This document shows positions 32,111 through 41,349 of a stretch of DNA of 64,000 nt, one piece after another. The translations under genes were made by a program, and so were the position numbers. Source of the stretch: Kitasatospora setae KM-6054 (lineage in GTDB: Bacteria > Actinomycetota > Actinomycetes > Streptomycetales > Streptomycetaceae); assembly GCF_000269985.1 (NCBI RefSeq), contig NC_016109.1:7777001-7841000 (forward strand). Direction: 5' to 3'. The notes beneath the pieces were generated by a model. It was not told the origin of the DNA and made no database searches. It was given only the letters and a program-made list of their open reading frames with translations. Position 1 is the first letter of the stretch, and the number at the start of each line of letters is the position of its first letter.

Positions 32111-32683
32111 TCAGGTGACGGGGATCCGCCGGGGGAGCGAGAGCAGTACGAGCAAGGCGGCCACCCCGGTCAGGGCGGCGGCGAAGGCGGCCAGGGTGGA
32201 GCGGCCCAGGGCCAGGGCGGTGGCGGTCCCGAGCAGGGTGAGGGAGAAGAGCACGGCCAGGGCGCGGGCCGCGCCGCGCCGGGTGGCCCAGGCGGTGCGG
32301 AGCGGGCTGCGGCGGGGCAGCCAGAGGGACCAGAGGACGAGCGGGCCGGCCGCGAGGACGGCCGGTGCGGCCGCTCCGAGATCGTGCTGCCGGGTGAACA
32401 GGACGCCGGTGTCCACGTCGAACACCCCGGCCGCGCCCGCCAGCGCGCAGCCCGCGCCGGCCAGGGCGAGCACCGAGGTGGCCGCCCGGAGTAGGAAGGT
32501 GTCCGGGTTCCGCGGCTCCCGGCCCGCCAACCGGTACTGGTCCCGGCGGAAGGCCGCCATCCGGTCGGCCGCGTCCCGGAGGTTCAACGCCGGGGCGGAG
32601 CAGGCCGAGAACACCACCGCGCCCCACAGCAGCAGGAACAGGTGCTCGGCCTCCGGGGCCATCTGCCGACCGGCCATCAGCAT
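32111..32683 (-). CDS. Hypothetical multi-pass membrane protein
   Basis: A 190-residue protein with four hydrophobic segments (LFLLLWGAVVFSACSAPAL, VLALAGAGCALAGAAGVF, APAVLAAGPLVLWSLWL, ALAVLFSLTLLGTATALAL and a final LTGVAALLVLL) and a cytoplasmic basic loop with RRDQYRLAGREP. No family recognised. GGAGG lies upstream of the ATG at 32683. It is on the same strand as its neighbours but with its own spacing, so probably a separate unit. Confidence 0.65.
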   Translation of the reverse strand: MLMAGRQMAPEAEHLFLLLWGAVVFSACSAPALNLRDAADRMAAFRRDQYRLAGREPRNPDTFLLRAATSVLALAGAGCALAGAAGVFDVDTGVLFTRQHDLGAAAPAVLAAGPLVLWSLWLPRRSPLRTAWATRRGAARALAVLFSLTLLGTATALALGRSTLAAFAAALTGVAALLVLLSLPRRIPVT

Positions 32684-32761
32684 GGTGCGGTTCCTCCGTA
32701 CGAGTGACGCTGCGGCAGTCCTACCAGGGTCCGGCCCGCCGGCGGCAGGCCGGGGGCGTGT

Positions 32762-33949
32762 TCAGCCCAGCGCGCGGGCCCGGCGCAGCAGGAAGGCGCC
32801 GGCGGCGGCGGCCAGCACGGCCATGCAGGCGGTGAAGACCAGGCCCGCGTCCGGCAGGCCGAGCGGGCCGGCGAGCAGGCCCACGCCGATCACCGGTACG
32901 GAGATGCCCAGGTAGGCGACCACGAACAGGGCGGACAGCACCCCGCCGCGGTGGGCGGCGGGCGCGGCCGCCGCGACCTCGCCGACCGCGCCGCGCAGCG
33001 CCATGCCCTGGCCCGTGCCGCCGACCAGGGCGGCCGCCAGCAGCGGGACGAGGGTCCGGGTGGAGAGCGAGAGGGCGAGCAGGCCCATGCCGCCGATCAG
33101 CACCAGGCAGCCGAGCGGGACGGCCCGCCGGGTGCCCAGCCTCGGCACCAGCAACTGGCCGACGGTGGAGGCGAAGAACGCGCCGGCGACGATCAGCCCG
33201 ACCAGCGCGCGGTTGCGCACGCCCAACTCCTCGGCGAGGAACGCGGGCGCCACCGAGGTGAACACCCCCAGCAGCGAGAACCCGGCGAACGCGGCGACCG
33301 CGGCGGGCACGAACACCCCGCGCACCTCGGCGGGCAGCGTCGGCCGCCTGGGCCGCGCGGTGCGGGCCGGCCGGGCCCCGGGCACCGTCTCCGGCAGCGC
33401 GCGGACCACCGCGAACGAGGCCGCCAGCAGCACCAGGTGGACGGCGAACGGCAGGGTCAGCGGCCGCGCCGTGTACTGGGCGAGCAGCCCGGCCAGCACC
33501 GGCCCGCAGCCCAGGCCGCCCATGTTGGCGGCGGTCGCGGCGAAACCCGCCCGGCCCTTGCGCTCGGGCGGGGCGAGTTCGAGGACGTACGCGGTGGCGG
33601 TACCGGTGAACAGGCCCGCCGCGAAGCCCGACAGCAGGCGGCCCGCGAACAGCCAGGCCAGGCCCTGCTCGGTGAGGAACGCCACCGCGCTGGCCGCCCC
33701 GAGCGCCAGCCCCGCCAGCAGCACCGGCCGCCGCCCCACCGCGTCCGAGACGTTCCCGAACAGCAGCAGCACGCCGATCACCCCGAACGCGTAGGCGGCG
33801 AACACCACCGTCACCATCAGTTCGGAGAAGCCGATCCGCTCCTGGTAGAGCCCGTACAGCGGGGTGGGCAGCGTGGTGCCGGCCATGCAGACGGCGAACG
33901 CGGCCGCCGCCCCCAGGTACCTGTTGCGTCGACGATCTGTCACCCGCAC
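32762..33949 (-). CDS. MFS transporter
   Basis: A 395-residue 12-TM major facilitator. Typical elements are GNVSDAVGRRPVLLAGL (motif A, loop 2-3), LFAGRLLSGFAAGLFTGTATAYVLELAPPERKG (motif B region; shown in parts) and the second-half VPRLGTRRAVPLG. It is most like drug:H+ antiporters of the DHA1 type. The start may be GTG 33949 or GTG 33943; the latter is 6 nt after a TACGCT that could give a leaderless transcript. Export of a drug or metabolite is inferred; the substrate is unknown. Confidence 0.85.
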   Translation of the reverse strand: MRVTDRRRNRYLGAAAAFAVCMAGTTLPTPLYGLYQERIGFSELMVTVVFAAYAFGVIGVLLLFGNVSDAVGRRPVLLAGLALGAASAVAFLTEQGLAWLFAGRLLSGFAAGLFTGTATAYVLELAPPERKGRAGFAATAANMGGLGCGPVLAGLLAQYTARPLTLPFAVHLVLLAASFAVVRALPETVPGARPARTARPRRPTLPAEVRGVFVPAAVAAFAGFSLLGVFTSVAPAFLAEELGVRNRALVGLIVAGAFFASTVGQLLVPRLGTRRAVPLGCLVLIGGMGLLALSLSTRTLVPLLAAALVGGTGQGMALRGAVGEVAAAAPAAHRGGVLSALFVVAYLGISVPVIGVGLLAGPLGLPDAGLVFTACMAVLAAAAGAFLLRRARALG

Positions 33950-34060
33950 AGCGTAGGCAGCGCGCCGGACGGTGGGAACCGGCGCGCCGGGGGCGGACGG
34001 GAGCGGAGGGGCCCCCGGGGCGAGAGCGGTCGGGCGATCGGGAGGAGGCGGGCGGTCGGC

Positions 34061-34948
34061 TCAGGACGGGCGCCGGGCGCGGCGGCGGGCCACCAGCAGG
34101 ACGGCCGCGGCGACCGCCGCGACCAGGACGGTGCGCACGACCCCGAACGGCGACGGGTGGTGCGGGACGAACCCGCCGAGCAGCGCCGGGTACAGCGGCA
34201 GCAGCGCGACCAGCCCGGTGAGCGCGGCCCGCCGGGTGCCCCGGTCGACCAGGCCGTAGGCCAGCACCGCGACCACGGCGGGCAGGCCCTGCCCGCCGAC
34301 CACCGGGGCGGCCACCAGCAGGGCCGTCCCGCCCGCGCCCAGGGCGAGCGCGGCCAGGGCGCTCCGGCGGCCGGGCGCGGGGGTCAGCCGCAGCGGCGCC
34401 AGCCACAGGAACAGGCAGGCGGCCAGCGGGTTCAGCAGCGCGGTGAACGGCTCGCCGACCGCGCCCGCGAGCCAGTGCGGCGCGGTCAGTGCGGCGGCGA
34501 GCCCGGCGGCGGCCAGGGCGGCGGTGCCGAGCAGCCGGGCGGTGCCGACCCGGCCCAGCAGCAGCGCGAACAGCGCCACCGCGGTCAGCGCGACGCCCGC
34601 CCAGGCGGGCCGGGTGCCGAACGTCCGGGCGAGCTGGTCGGGCGGCAGGACGCTGCCGAACACCCGGGACTCCAGCAGCAGGTGGGCCGCCTGCCCGGCC
34701 GCGGCCAGGGCCAGCACGGCGGGCGCGGCCCCGGCGGCGGCCCGGCCGAGCGGGCGGTCGGCGCCGAGGCCGAGGCGCAGCCGCAGGCCGTGCGAGGCGA
34801 GCTGCGCGGCCTCGGCGAGGACCGCGAGGCGGGGGCGGCCGGCCAGCGAGGCGAGCGCGGCCTCGGTCAGGTCCGGGCCGAACTCGGCGCGGTAGCGCGG
34901 CGGGTGGAACCGGAGCGCCCACTCCAGCAGGCGTGCGTCGGCGCTCAT
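34061..34948 (-). CDS. Membrane protein coupled to a PadR regulator
   Basis: A 295-residue protein. A soluble ~60-residue N-terminus (LLEWALRFHPPRYRAEFGPDL, as seen in other PadR-partner proteins such as permease prefix domains) is followed by about seven TM segments. It starts at an ATGA overlap with the PadR stop. Such PadR-membrane protein pairs are common in actinomycetes; the partner is often a transporter-like or anti-regulator protein. The function is not established. Confidence 0.7.
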   Translation of the reverse strand: MSADARLLEWALRFHPPRYRAEFGPDLTEAALASLAGRPRLAVLAEAAQLASHGLRLRLGLGADRPLGRAAAGAAPAVLALAAAGQAAHLLLESRVFGSVLPPDQLARTFGTRPAWAGVALTAVALFALLLGRVGTARLLGTAALAAAGLAAALTAPHWLAGAVGEPFTALLNPLAACLFLWLAPLRLTPAPGRRSALAALALGAGGTALLVAAPVVGGQGLPAVVAVLAYGLVDRGTRRAALTGLVALLPLYPALLGGFVPHHPSPFGVVRTVLVAAVAAAVLLVARRRARRPS

Positions 34949-35304
34949 CCGGTCACCCCCAGGGGCCGTCCGGCCCGCTGGATCCGGCGGCGGGCCTCCA
35001 GGGCCACCGCCTCCATCCGCCGTACCTCGGCGTCGAGGTCGGCGTGCCCCTGCTCGGTCAGCGCGTACACCCGGCGGGCCCGCCCGTCGACGACCTCCTC
35101 GCGCTCGACCCGGACCAACCCCTGTGCCAGCAGCCGGTCCAGCGCCCCGTACAGGGTGCCGGCCCGGAGCCGGACCCGGCCGTCGGAGATCCGCGTGACT
35201 TCGCCGAGCAGGGCGTACCCGTGCCGCGGCTGGTCCGCGAGGGCGGCCAGCAGCAGGAGGGTGGGCTCCCGCATCGGCTGGCTGTGACTGGTGCGTTCAC
35301 TCAT
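34945..35304 (-). CDS. PadR-family transcriptional regulator
   Basis: A 119-residue winged-helix protein: REPTLLLLAALADQPRHGYALLGEVTRIS, RVRLRAGTLYGALDRLLAQGLV, and the wing RRVYALTEQGH (each quoted in part), with a C-terminal dimer helix. It starts at ATG 35304 and couples by ATGA to the membrane-protein gene, so it likely represses its own operon. A palindrome GTATATAC (35312-35319) is just upstream. The signal is unknown; PadR proteins usually bind phenolics or drugs. Confidence 0.85.
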   Translation of the reverse strand: MSERTSHSQPMREPTLLLLAALADQPRHGYALLGEVTRISDGRVRLRAGTLYGALDRLLAQGLVRVEREEVVDGRARRVYALTEQGHADLDAEVRRMEAVALEARRRIQRAGRPLGVTG

Positions 35305-35311
35305 GATCACT

Positions 35312-35319
35312 GTATATAC
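35312..35319. promoter_or_regulatory. Palindromic TATA-rich element upstream of padR
   Basis: The perfect 8-base palindrome GTATATAC sits 8 nt before the PadR start codon, in an AT-rich patch standing out from the 73% GC background. PadR operators are often short AT-rich dyads, and the site may double as a -10. Assignment is tentative. Confidence 0.35.
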
Positions 35320-35441
35320 CGGATGACTGACTATGGTCCAGTGCGAGTCCGTTGCGGAGCCGTCGCGGGGCCGGTGCGGGATGAGGCGGGATGAGGCGGG
35401 AGGAGGGGGCGTCAGGGCGGCGGAACGCGGAGCGGGGAGGG

Positions 35442-38400
35442 TCAGTGGCGGCGGCTCCGGGCGGTCAGGCGCAGGGCCGCGCCGGTGAGCAGGGCGAGCA
35501 GGGCGGCGGCGGAGGCCCACGGCGCCCAGCCGGTGCCGGTGGACGGGAGCGCGCCGCCGTCGCCCCCGGTCGGTGAGGCGGTGGGCGTGGGCGCGGCGGT
35601 GGGCGTGGGCGAGGGCAGGGCGAAGGTGTTGGTGACCTCGACGGCGGCGCGGCCGGCGACCGTGGTGCGGCCGTCGGCGACCGAGTAGCCGACGGTGTCC
35701 CCGGCGGGGGCGTCCCGTTCGGTGACGGTGCACTCGGCGCCGTCGGGGACGGTGATCTCGCGGGTCTCGCCGTCGCTCAGCGCGAAGGCGCTGTCGGCGG
35801 CGGCCAGCGGGACGGGCCCGCTCGCGGTGGTGCAGGCGAGGGCGAAGGAGTACGGTCCGGGGCCGCCGTTCACCACGTGCTTGGTGACGGCGAGCTTCCC
35901 GGCGGGGAAGGTGTTGGTGAGGGTGATGGTCGCGCCGGCCGGGTCGCCGGCGGTGACGGTGACCGGGTCGTCGGCGGTGCCGTGGTCGACGACGGCCTGC
36001 CCGGCGCCGGCGGTGTCGATCTCCTCGGCCCAGCAGCGGGAGTTGACGGGCAGCGGGGTGACGGTGACGGGCTGGTCGGCGGTCACCTGGTAGTCCTGGT
36101 GCAGGACGAGGTCGCTCGCGTCGCCGGCGGCGTCGGGCAGGGCGCAGGAGACGGTGGCGGTGAAGGTCTTCCCGGCGGCGTACCGGGCGGCCTCGCCGGT
36201 GAGGGCCTTCTGCAGGGTGATCCCGCCGAACCGGAAGTCGTTGCGGATCGGCACGGTCTGCACGGACTCGCTGCCGAGACCGGGCGTGATGGTGATGCCG
36301 ACGGGGTCGCCGACGGGGTGTTCGGAGGCGCCGCCGCGGGCGGAGGTCTCCCAGACCTGGCAGGTGGAGCCGGCCGGGATGCCGCCGACGGTCACGGGCC
36401 GGTTCGCGGAGACCCGGTAGTCCTGGTCGAGCACGGTGGTCAGGCCGAGGCCCGCCGGGGTGTTGCGGCACACCACGTGGAACGGGAACGGCACCCGGTC
36501 GAGCGCCGCGCCGAGCCGGTCGGGCCGCGCGCCGAAGGTCTTCCGCATGGTCAGGCTGCCGTAGGCGGTGGCCACGCCGACCTGGGTGGGCTCGTTGGCC
36601 TGGAGCACCCGCTGGCTGCCGGCCCGCTGGGTGGTCTCGTTGTGGGCGTAGGAGTTCCAGGCGATGGTCGGGTCGCCGTCCTGGGTGACCTTGGTCGGGG
36701 TGTCCATCGCGTAGGTGAGGTCGACGGTGCCGCCGGGCGCGAGCGCGGGGGAGAACACCAGCTCGGCCCGGAAGCCCAGCACCCGGGCGCTGAACGGGTC
36801 GTCCCAGGTGCCGGCCGGGCACTGCGCCTCGGTGGAGCCCGCGCCGCCCATCTTCAGGTCGTCGGTGCACAGCGGCTCGGTGTCCTCGTAGGCGAGGGTC
36901 ATCGTGCCGGGGCCGGTGAGCTTGGGCTCGGTGGCGAGGGTGGGGCGGTTGTCCCAGGCGGTGCCGCGGTTCTGCGGGAGCAGCACGCCGGTGTCGCCCT
37001 GGACCGGGAGGCGGTCGACGATCCGCATCGCGGTGCCGGCCTCGGTGCCGGCGTTCTGCAGGCGCATCAGGTAGTGGTAGCGGTCGCCGGGGTTGACCAG
37101 GGCGATGCACGGGGCGGCGGTGTAGCGGATGCCGTCCGCGTCGGTGGTGGACAGGCAGGAGGCGTCGCCGGCCGGGACGCCCCGCTTGGCCCGGGTGTCG
37201 TACCAGCCGAGCGCGTCGTTGCCGGAGACCCACTTGCGGGCCTGGAACGCGGCGCCGGACTTGGCGGTCAGGGTGGCGGTCGCGGTGCAGTACAGGCCGG
37301 TGCCGAACACCGCGCCGTCGCGCTGGTTCGTCCCGTCGCAGACCAGCGCCGGGTCGGAGGAGGTGGCGCCCATGGTGTTGGTGGCCACCTGGTCGGCGGT
37401 CATGCCGGCCTCCAGGGTGACGTGGATCTCGATGGTGAAGGTGGCGCCGGGGGCGAGCACCCAGGCCGAGCCGTCCGCGTTCTTCGCGAAGTCCCAGGTC
37501 AGGCCGGAGATCCGGGAGCCGCTGGTGGTCTGGGTGAAGACGGGGGTCGGGACGGGCGGGGTGCCGTCCGGGAGCCGGACGTCGATGATCCGGTACGGCT
37601 GGCCGTTGTCGCCCTGGAAGGTGCTCAGGAAGGCGATGCCCGGCGGCAGGTCGTCCTTGACCACCAGGTCCGGCACGTTCGCGGTGCCGGTGTTGGTGAC
37701 CTTCAGCTGGAAGGGGGCGTCCTCGCCGGGGGCCAGCGCGGTGTTCGGGGTCTTGCTGACGTCCAGCTCGGGGGTGCCCTTGACCAGGTCGAGGGTGGCG
37801 GTCACGGGGGCGATCGGGGCGAGCTGCCCGGCCGGTTCCAGCTTGGTGGAGAAGGCGCCGGAGAGGGTGTCCTCCAGGTGGTCGGGCACCGGGCCGCCGG
37901 TGGAGCGCAGGGTCGGGCGCGGGCTGACGTCGAGGTGCAGCACGCCGGAGCAGCTGGTGGCCGCGCACGGGGTGAGGGTGTAGCCGTCGTTGGCCGGGCT
38001 GGTGGAGGTGTAGCTCGCCCGCACGCCGGTCACGTCGGCCGGGTTCACCCCGGCGGGCAGCGCGGCGTTCCCGGCGGGGGTGCCGTTCACCCAGGCGCCG
38101 TTGACGTACGCGTCGACCTGCACCCGGTCGGCGCCGGCCGGCATCGTGTTGGAGGTGATGCCGACCAGGTCGACGGCGTCGAAGAAGTCGGCGTCCTGGT
38201 CGGTCATCCGGAGCAGGTTCGCCGACATGTTGCCGGTGTTGAGCACGGTCAGCGCGACGTCCGCGTGCTGCCGGGCCAGGCCGGGCACGTACTGGGGCAG
38301 TTGGCCGGGGCTGATCGACTTGTTCAGCGAGGCGGCGTCGGCGGCCGGGCCGGTGGTCATGCCCGCCGAGCAGACCGGGCTGCCGGCGGCGTAGCCGGAG

Positions 38401-40505
38401 TCGGCCGTCAGGTTGAAGCAGTTCTGGAAGCTGCTGCCGTCCCCGGCCTCCGGGCGGCGCTCGGTCACCAGGTCGATGCTGTAGCCGCCCTCGGGCGGCA
38501 GGCCGCCCGCGTACGAGACCCGGACGGCGGTGGCCCGGTGCAGCAGGTCGGTGTTCGCGGCGTCGTACGGCACCCAGCTGCCGGTGGTCGGGTCCCAGAG
38601 TTCGACGGTGACCGGGGCGCTCGACGGGTTGACGGTGATCGAGTCGATCCGCAGCACGCTGAACGGGGTGCCCTGGGAGAAGTCGGGCGTGCCGTCCGGC
38701 TTGGCGGGCGGGTCGGTGAGCACCGGGTTCACCATCGGCACGTTGCCGTTGTTGGTGACCTTCAGGTGCATCGGGATCGGCTGGCCGGGCGGCACGTCGG
38801 TCTGGTCGGTGGACTTGCTGCCGCCGCTGGCCGACTTCGGGTCCTCCACGGTCAGCGCCTGGCAGGCCTGCCCGGCGGCCGTCCCGCTGCCGTCCGCGCG
38901 GCCCGCGTCCGCCGTGAACGAGGCGCAGTTGGTCAGCGGACCGGCCGTCACCCCCGGCACCAGCGTGCCGTGCAGGTCGAGCCCGGCGTCCGCGCCCGCC
39001 GCGATCGTCGGGTTCCCGGCGGCGTCGGTGCCGGTGTACGTCACCTCGACCTTGGCGACGGTGGTGCCCGGCTTGCCGACGTCCACCACGGTGTCCGCGG
39101 TGTACGTGTTCGTGCTGGTGGTGCCGTCCGCGTACGTCACGGTCAGCGCGGCCGAGGTGGCCCCCGCCGGGAAGCGCAGCCGCACCTGCCGGACGTCCAG
39201 CTCGGCGAAGTCGGCGGGCTGGAGGGTGGACGGCTCGGTGACGGTGATCGTCCTGATCGGGAACGGCGACTGGTTGACGGCGTCCACCTGCGCGGTCACC
39301 GGGGAGTTCTCGCCGACCACGGCGTGCTCGCCGCTCTGCTGCGACCAGTCGCCGTTCGTGTCGGGGAAGAACTTCTTGGTCGCGTTGACCACCAGGACGT
39401 CCGGCAGGATCTCGTACCCGGCGCAGGCGTCGGCGCCGTTGACCGTGCCCGACGCCGCCTCCTGGGCCTGCGGGGTGGCGCAGTTGTCGACGGTGATCTT
39501 GTCGGTGGGCTTCAGCGGCTGCCCGGTGGAGCGGTAGGTGTCGCGCAGCTTCAGTCGGACGGTGACCGAGCCGCCGTTCGGGTCGGTCGGCAGCGGGGTG
39601 CCCGCGCTGTTGGTGAACACCACCTGGAACCCGGTCACCTGGGAGGCGTCGACCCCGGCGGGCAGCGGGAGCGGGCCGGGGGAGGTGATCGGGTCACCGG
39701 TGTGCGTGGCGCCGTCGGCGGTGGTGACCACCAGCGTCGCCCGGTCCGCGCCGGCCGGGAAGGCGGTGACGGTGGCGGACTCGAAGTCGAAGTACTCGAA
39801 GGTCTGCTGGTCGGTGTCGGAGACGGTCAGCCGGGAGACCTGCGCCGAGGACGAGGAGTTGTTGCGCACCCCCAGGGTCAGCGTCGACTCCTCCCCGCTG
39901 CCCGCGACCGCCGAGCCGTCGCTCCAGCTCTTCGTCCCGACCGGCTTGACCACCAGCGGGATCTGCACCGTGATGTCGTCGTCGGCGCTCTGCGGGGCCG
40001 CGTTGTCGGCGTCCACGGCGGCCGTGTTGGTGACCACCGTGCCGGTCTTCAGATCGGTGTCGGCGGGCAGCCGCATCCCGACCTCCACCGACCCGGCCTG
40101 CCCGGCCCGCAGCCCGGTCTCGCCCGCCGGGTTCTGCAGCGCCTGCTTGTAGACGATGGTCAGCTGCCGGGTCGCCGCGTCGTAGGTGACGTCCCGGGTG
40201 CTGGTCGACTGCGGGAGGCTGGTCACCTCGAACTCGGCGGGCAGCGTGTCGGTCACGGTGAAGTGCACGCAGTCCACCGTCAGACCCGAGCACTGCCCGT
40301 TCAGCGTGTAGACGAACTCGTCGCCCGGCTGCAGCGGCTTTCCGCCCAGGTCGTCGGTCTTGGTGATGCTGACCGCGCTCTGCTCGTCGGCGGCGAAGGC
40401 CGTCGGCAGCGCGCCGCCGAAGGTGCCGAAGGTGCCCAGCAGCAGGCCGCCGGCGGTCAGCACCCCCAGAGCGGCGCGGAGGGTGGAGCGGGGTGGTCGT
40501 GGCAT
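35442..40505 (-). CDS. Large LPxTG-anchored surface protein (DUF11/DUF5979 repeats)
   Basis: A 1,687-residue cell-wall protein. Signal peptide (LTAGGLLLGTFGTFGGALPTAFAAD) at the N-terminus; many DUF11/SdrD-like and SpaA-type beta domains follow, then three DUF5979 repeats near the C-terminus (GSLTMRKTFG, GGITLQKALTG, GKLAVTKHVVNG; each with VxC and TCxVxE-like strands). A Pro/Thr linker leads to the sorting signal LPSTG, a TM (WASAAALLALLTGAALRLTA) and RSRRH. Sortase anchoring is therefore predicted, though no sortase gene is in the window. A GAGGA SD precedes the ATG. It likely functions as an adhesin or wall scaffold. Confidence 0.85.
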   Translation of the reverse strand: MPRPPRSTLRAALGVLTAGGLLLGTFGTFGGALPTAFAADEQSAVSITKTDDLGGKPLQPGDEFVYTLNGQCSGLTVDCVHFTVTDTLPAEFEVTSLPQSTSTRDVTYDAATRQLTIVYKQALQNPAGETGLRAGQAGSVEVGMRLPADTDLKTGTVVTNTAAVDADNAAPQSADDDITVQIPLVVKPVGTKSWSDGSAVAGSGEESTLTLGVRNNSSSSAQVSRLTVSDTDQQTFEYFDFESATVTAFPAGADRATLVVTTADGATHTGDPITSPGPLPLPAGVDASQVTGFQVVFTNSAGTPLPTDPNGGSVTVRLKLRDTYRSTGQPLKPTDKITVDNCATPQAQEAASGTVNGADACAGYEILPDVLVVNATKKFFPDTNGDWSQQSGEHAVVGENSPVTAQVDAVNQSPFPIRTITVTEPSTLQPADFAELDVRQVRLRFPAGATSAALTVTYADGTTSTNTYTADTVVDVGKPGTTVAKVEVTYTGTDAAGNPTIAAGADAGLDLHGTLVPGVTAGPLTNCASFTADAGRADGSGTAAGQACQALTVEDPKSASGGSKSTDQTDVPPGQPIPMHLKVTNNGNVPMVNPVLTDPPAKPDGTPDFSQGTPFSVLRIDSITVNPSSAPVTVELWDPTTGSWVPYDAANTDLLHRATAVRVSYAGGLPPEGGYSIDLVTERRPEAGDGSSFQNCFNLTADSGYAAGSPVCSAGMTTGPAADAASLNKSISPGQLPQYVPGLARQHADVALTVLNTGNMSANLLRMTDQDADFFDAVDLVGITSNTMPAGADRVQVDAYVNGAWVNGTPAGNAALPAGVNPADVTGVRASYTSTSPANDGYTLTPCAATSCSGVLHLDVSPRPTLRSTGGPVPDHLEDTLSGAFSTKLEPAGQLAPIAPVTATLDLVKGTPELDVSKTPNTALAPGEDAPFQLKVTNTGTANVPDLVVKDDLPPGIAFLSTFQGDNGQPYRIIDVRLPDGTPPVPTPVFTQTTSGSRISGLTWDFAKNADGSAWVLAPGATFTIEIHVTLEAGMTADQVATNTMGATSSDPALVCDGTNQRDGAVFGTGLYCTATATLTAKSGAAFQARKWVSGNDALGWYDTRAKRGVPAGDASCLSTTDADGIRYTAAPCIALVNPGDRYHYLMRLQNAGTEAGTAMRIVDRLPVQGDTGVLLPQNRGTAWDNRPTLATEPKLTGPGTMTLAYEDTEPLCTDDLKMGGAGSTEAQCPAGTWDDPFSARVLGFRAELVFSPALAPGGTVDLTYAMDTPTKVTQDGDPTIAWNSYAHNETTQRAGSQRVLQANEPTQVGVATAYGSLTMRKTFGARPDRLGAALDRVPFPFHVVCRNTPAGLGLTTVLDQDYRVSANRPVTVGGIPAGSTCQVWETSARGGASEHPVGDPVGITITPGLGSESVQTVPIRNDFRFGGITLQKALTGEAARYAAGKTFTATVSCALPDAAGDASDLVLHQDYQVTADQPVTVTPLPVNSRCWAEEIDTAGAGQAVVDHGTADDPVTVTAGDPAGATITLTNTFPAGKLAVTKHVVNGGPGPYSFALACTTASGPVPLAAADSAFALSDGETREITVPDGAECTVTERDAPAGDTVGYSVADGRTTVAGRAAVEVTNTFALPSPTPTAAPTPTASPTGGDGGALPSTGTGWAPWASAAALLALLTGAALRLTARSRRH

Positions 40506-40848
40506 GCGCGGGTCCTCGCCGTGGAAACGGACAAATACGGCGAAACCCTATGATCCGCAAGTCGGGGCGGCGGGCGGCCGCACCGGTGGGCTGATCATTT
40601 GTCAGGCGAACGGCGTGACGCGGTGCGTGGCGCGGTGCGTGGCGAGCGCCTCGGCAGGGTGCGCGGCGAGTGTCTCGGCCGGGGCGCGCGGCGGGTGGGT
40701 GGGCGGCGCGCGGGAGAGTGCGGGGCGGGAACGGCGGTTGGCGTGATCACGTCCTTGCGCGCGGGAGGTTCGGGTGATCGCCGGGCGGGACCGCCGCGCG
40801 GGGCGGCACACTGCGGAGCCTCGGCTTCCGACCATGGAGAGTGAACGC
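40506..40848. other. Divergent intergenic region with short repeats
   Basis: Separates the LPxTG gene (minus) from the lectin-like gene (plus). It contains a twice-repeated 12-base unit (gcggtgcgtggc) at about 40620-40643 and a CACACT that may be a -10 at 40806-40811. The minus-strand promoter is expected near 40510-40560, a relatively AT-rich patch. No coding frame is convincing. Confidence 0.4.
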
Positions 40849-41283
40849 GTGAGCTGGACCCAGATCCCCGGCGGCATGACCACCGCGCTGCCGGTGGCGG
40901 CGGCCATCGCCGCCGGCGACAAGCTGTTCGTCCTCGCGGTGGGGGAGGACCAGGGCGTCTACTACAACGTCAACACCGGCGGGGCCTGGGCCACCGCCTG
41001 GACGAAGATCCCCGGCGGGCAGACCAAGAACGCGGTGTGCACCCTGGTCAACCCGGCGGGAGTGCCCTCGGTGATCATCACCGGGCTGGACGGCAAGCTC
41101 TACTGCGCGTCCTGGCAGGACGACAAGAACGGCTGGACCGCCTGGCAGTCGCTGGACGGCGGCGCCGGCTCCACCCCGGTCGCGGCCGCGGCGGTGGACA
41201 ACGGCAAGCGGTACGCGTTCTTCCTGACCGGCAACGACAAGCACGTCCACGTCGACGGGGACACCTACAAGGTCGCCTTCTGA
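40849..41283 (+). CDS. Small lectin-like beta-repeat protein
   Basis: A 144-residue protein without a signal peptide. It shows repeated blades: VSWTQIPGGMTTALPVAAAIAAGD (first part) and WTKIPGGQTKNAVCTL, then WTAWQSLDGGAGSTPVAAAAVDNG, with Trp/Gly positions like those of PLL/AAL-type sugar-binding propellers. About three blades are present, so it would need to multimerise to close a propeller. GTG 40849 follows GGAGAG; ATG 40834 is an alternative. It is divergent from a surface-protein gene. Secretion, if any, would be non-classical. A sugar-binding role is inferred. Confidence 0.6.
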   Translation: MSWTQIPGGMTTALPVAAAIAAGDKLFVLAVGEDQGVYYNVNTGGAWATAWTKIPGGQTKNAVCTLVNPAGVPSVIITGLDGKLYCASWQDDKNGWTAWQSLDGGAGSTPVAAAAVDNGKRYAFFLTGNDKHVHVDGDTYKVAF

Positions 41284-41294
41284 CGGAGCGCGCG

Positions 41295-41334
41295 GGAGGG
41301 GCGGGGCGCCGGAGCTCCGGCGCCCCGCCCCTCC
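41295..41334 (+). terminator. Terminator between lectin-like and alkyl sulfatase genes
   Basis: A perfect 18-bp stem (41295-41312 with 41317-41334) with an agct loop that is itself a dyad. It lies 11 nt after the lectin-like stop and before the convergent stop at 41350. Confidence 0.85.
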
Positions 41335-41349
41335 GGTGGTGACCGGGCG

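Noticed and set aside
35877..40553. A 1,558-codon plus-strand frame opposite the LPxTG gene
   Set aside because: It is antisense to a protein with clear domains, a signal peptide and LPSTG, and its own sequence is Gly/Val/Arg-rich without any domain.
40834..40848. ATG at 40834 as the start of the lectin-like gene
   Set aside because: It contains the GGAGAG that suits the GTG at 40849; kept only as an alternative.
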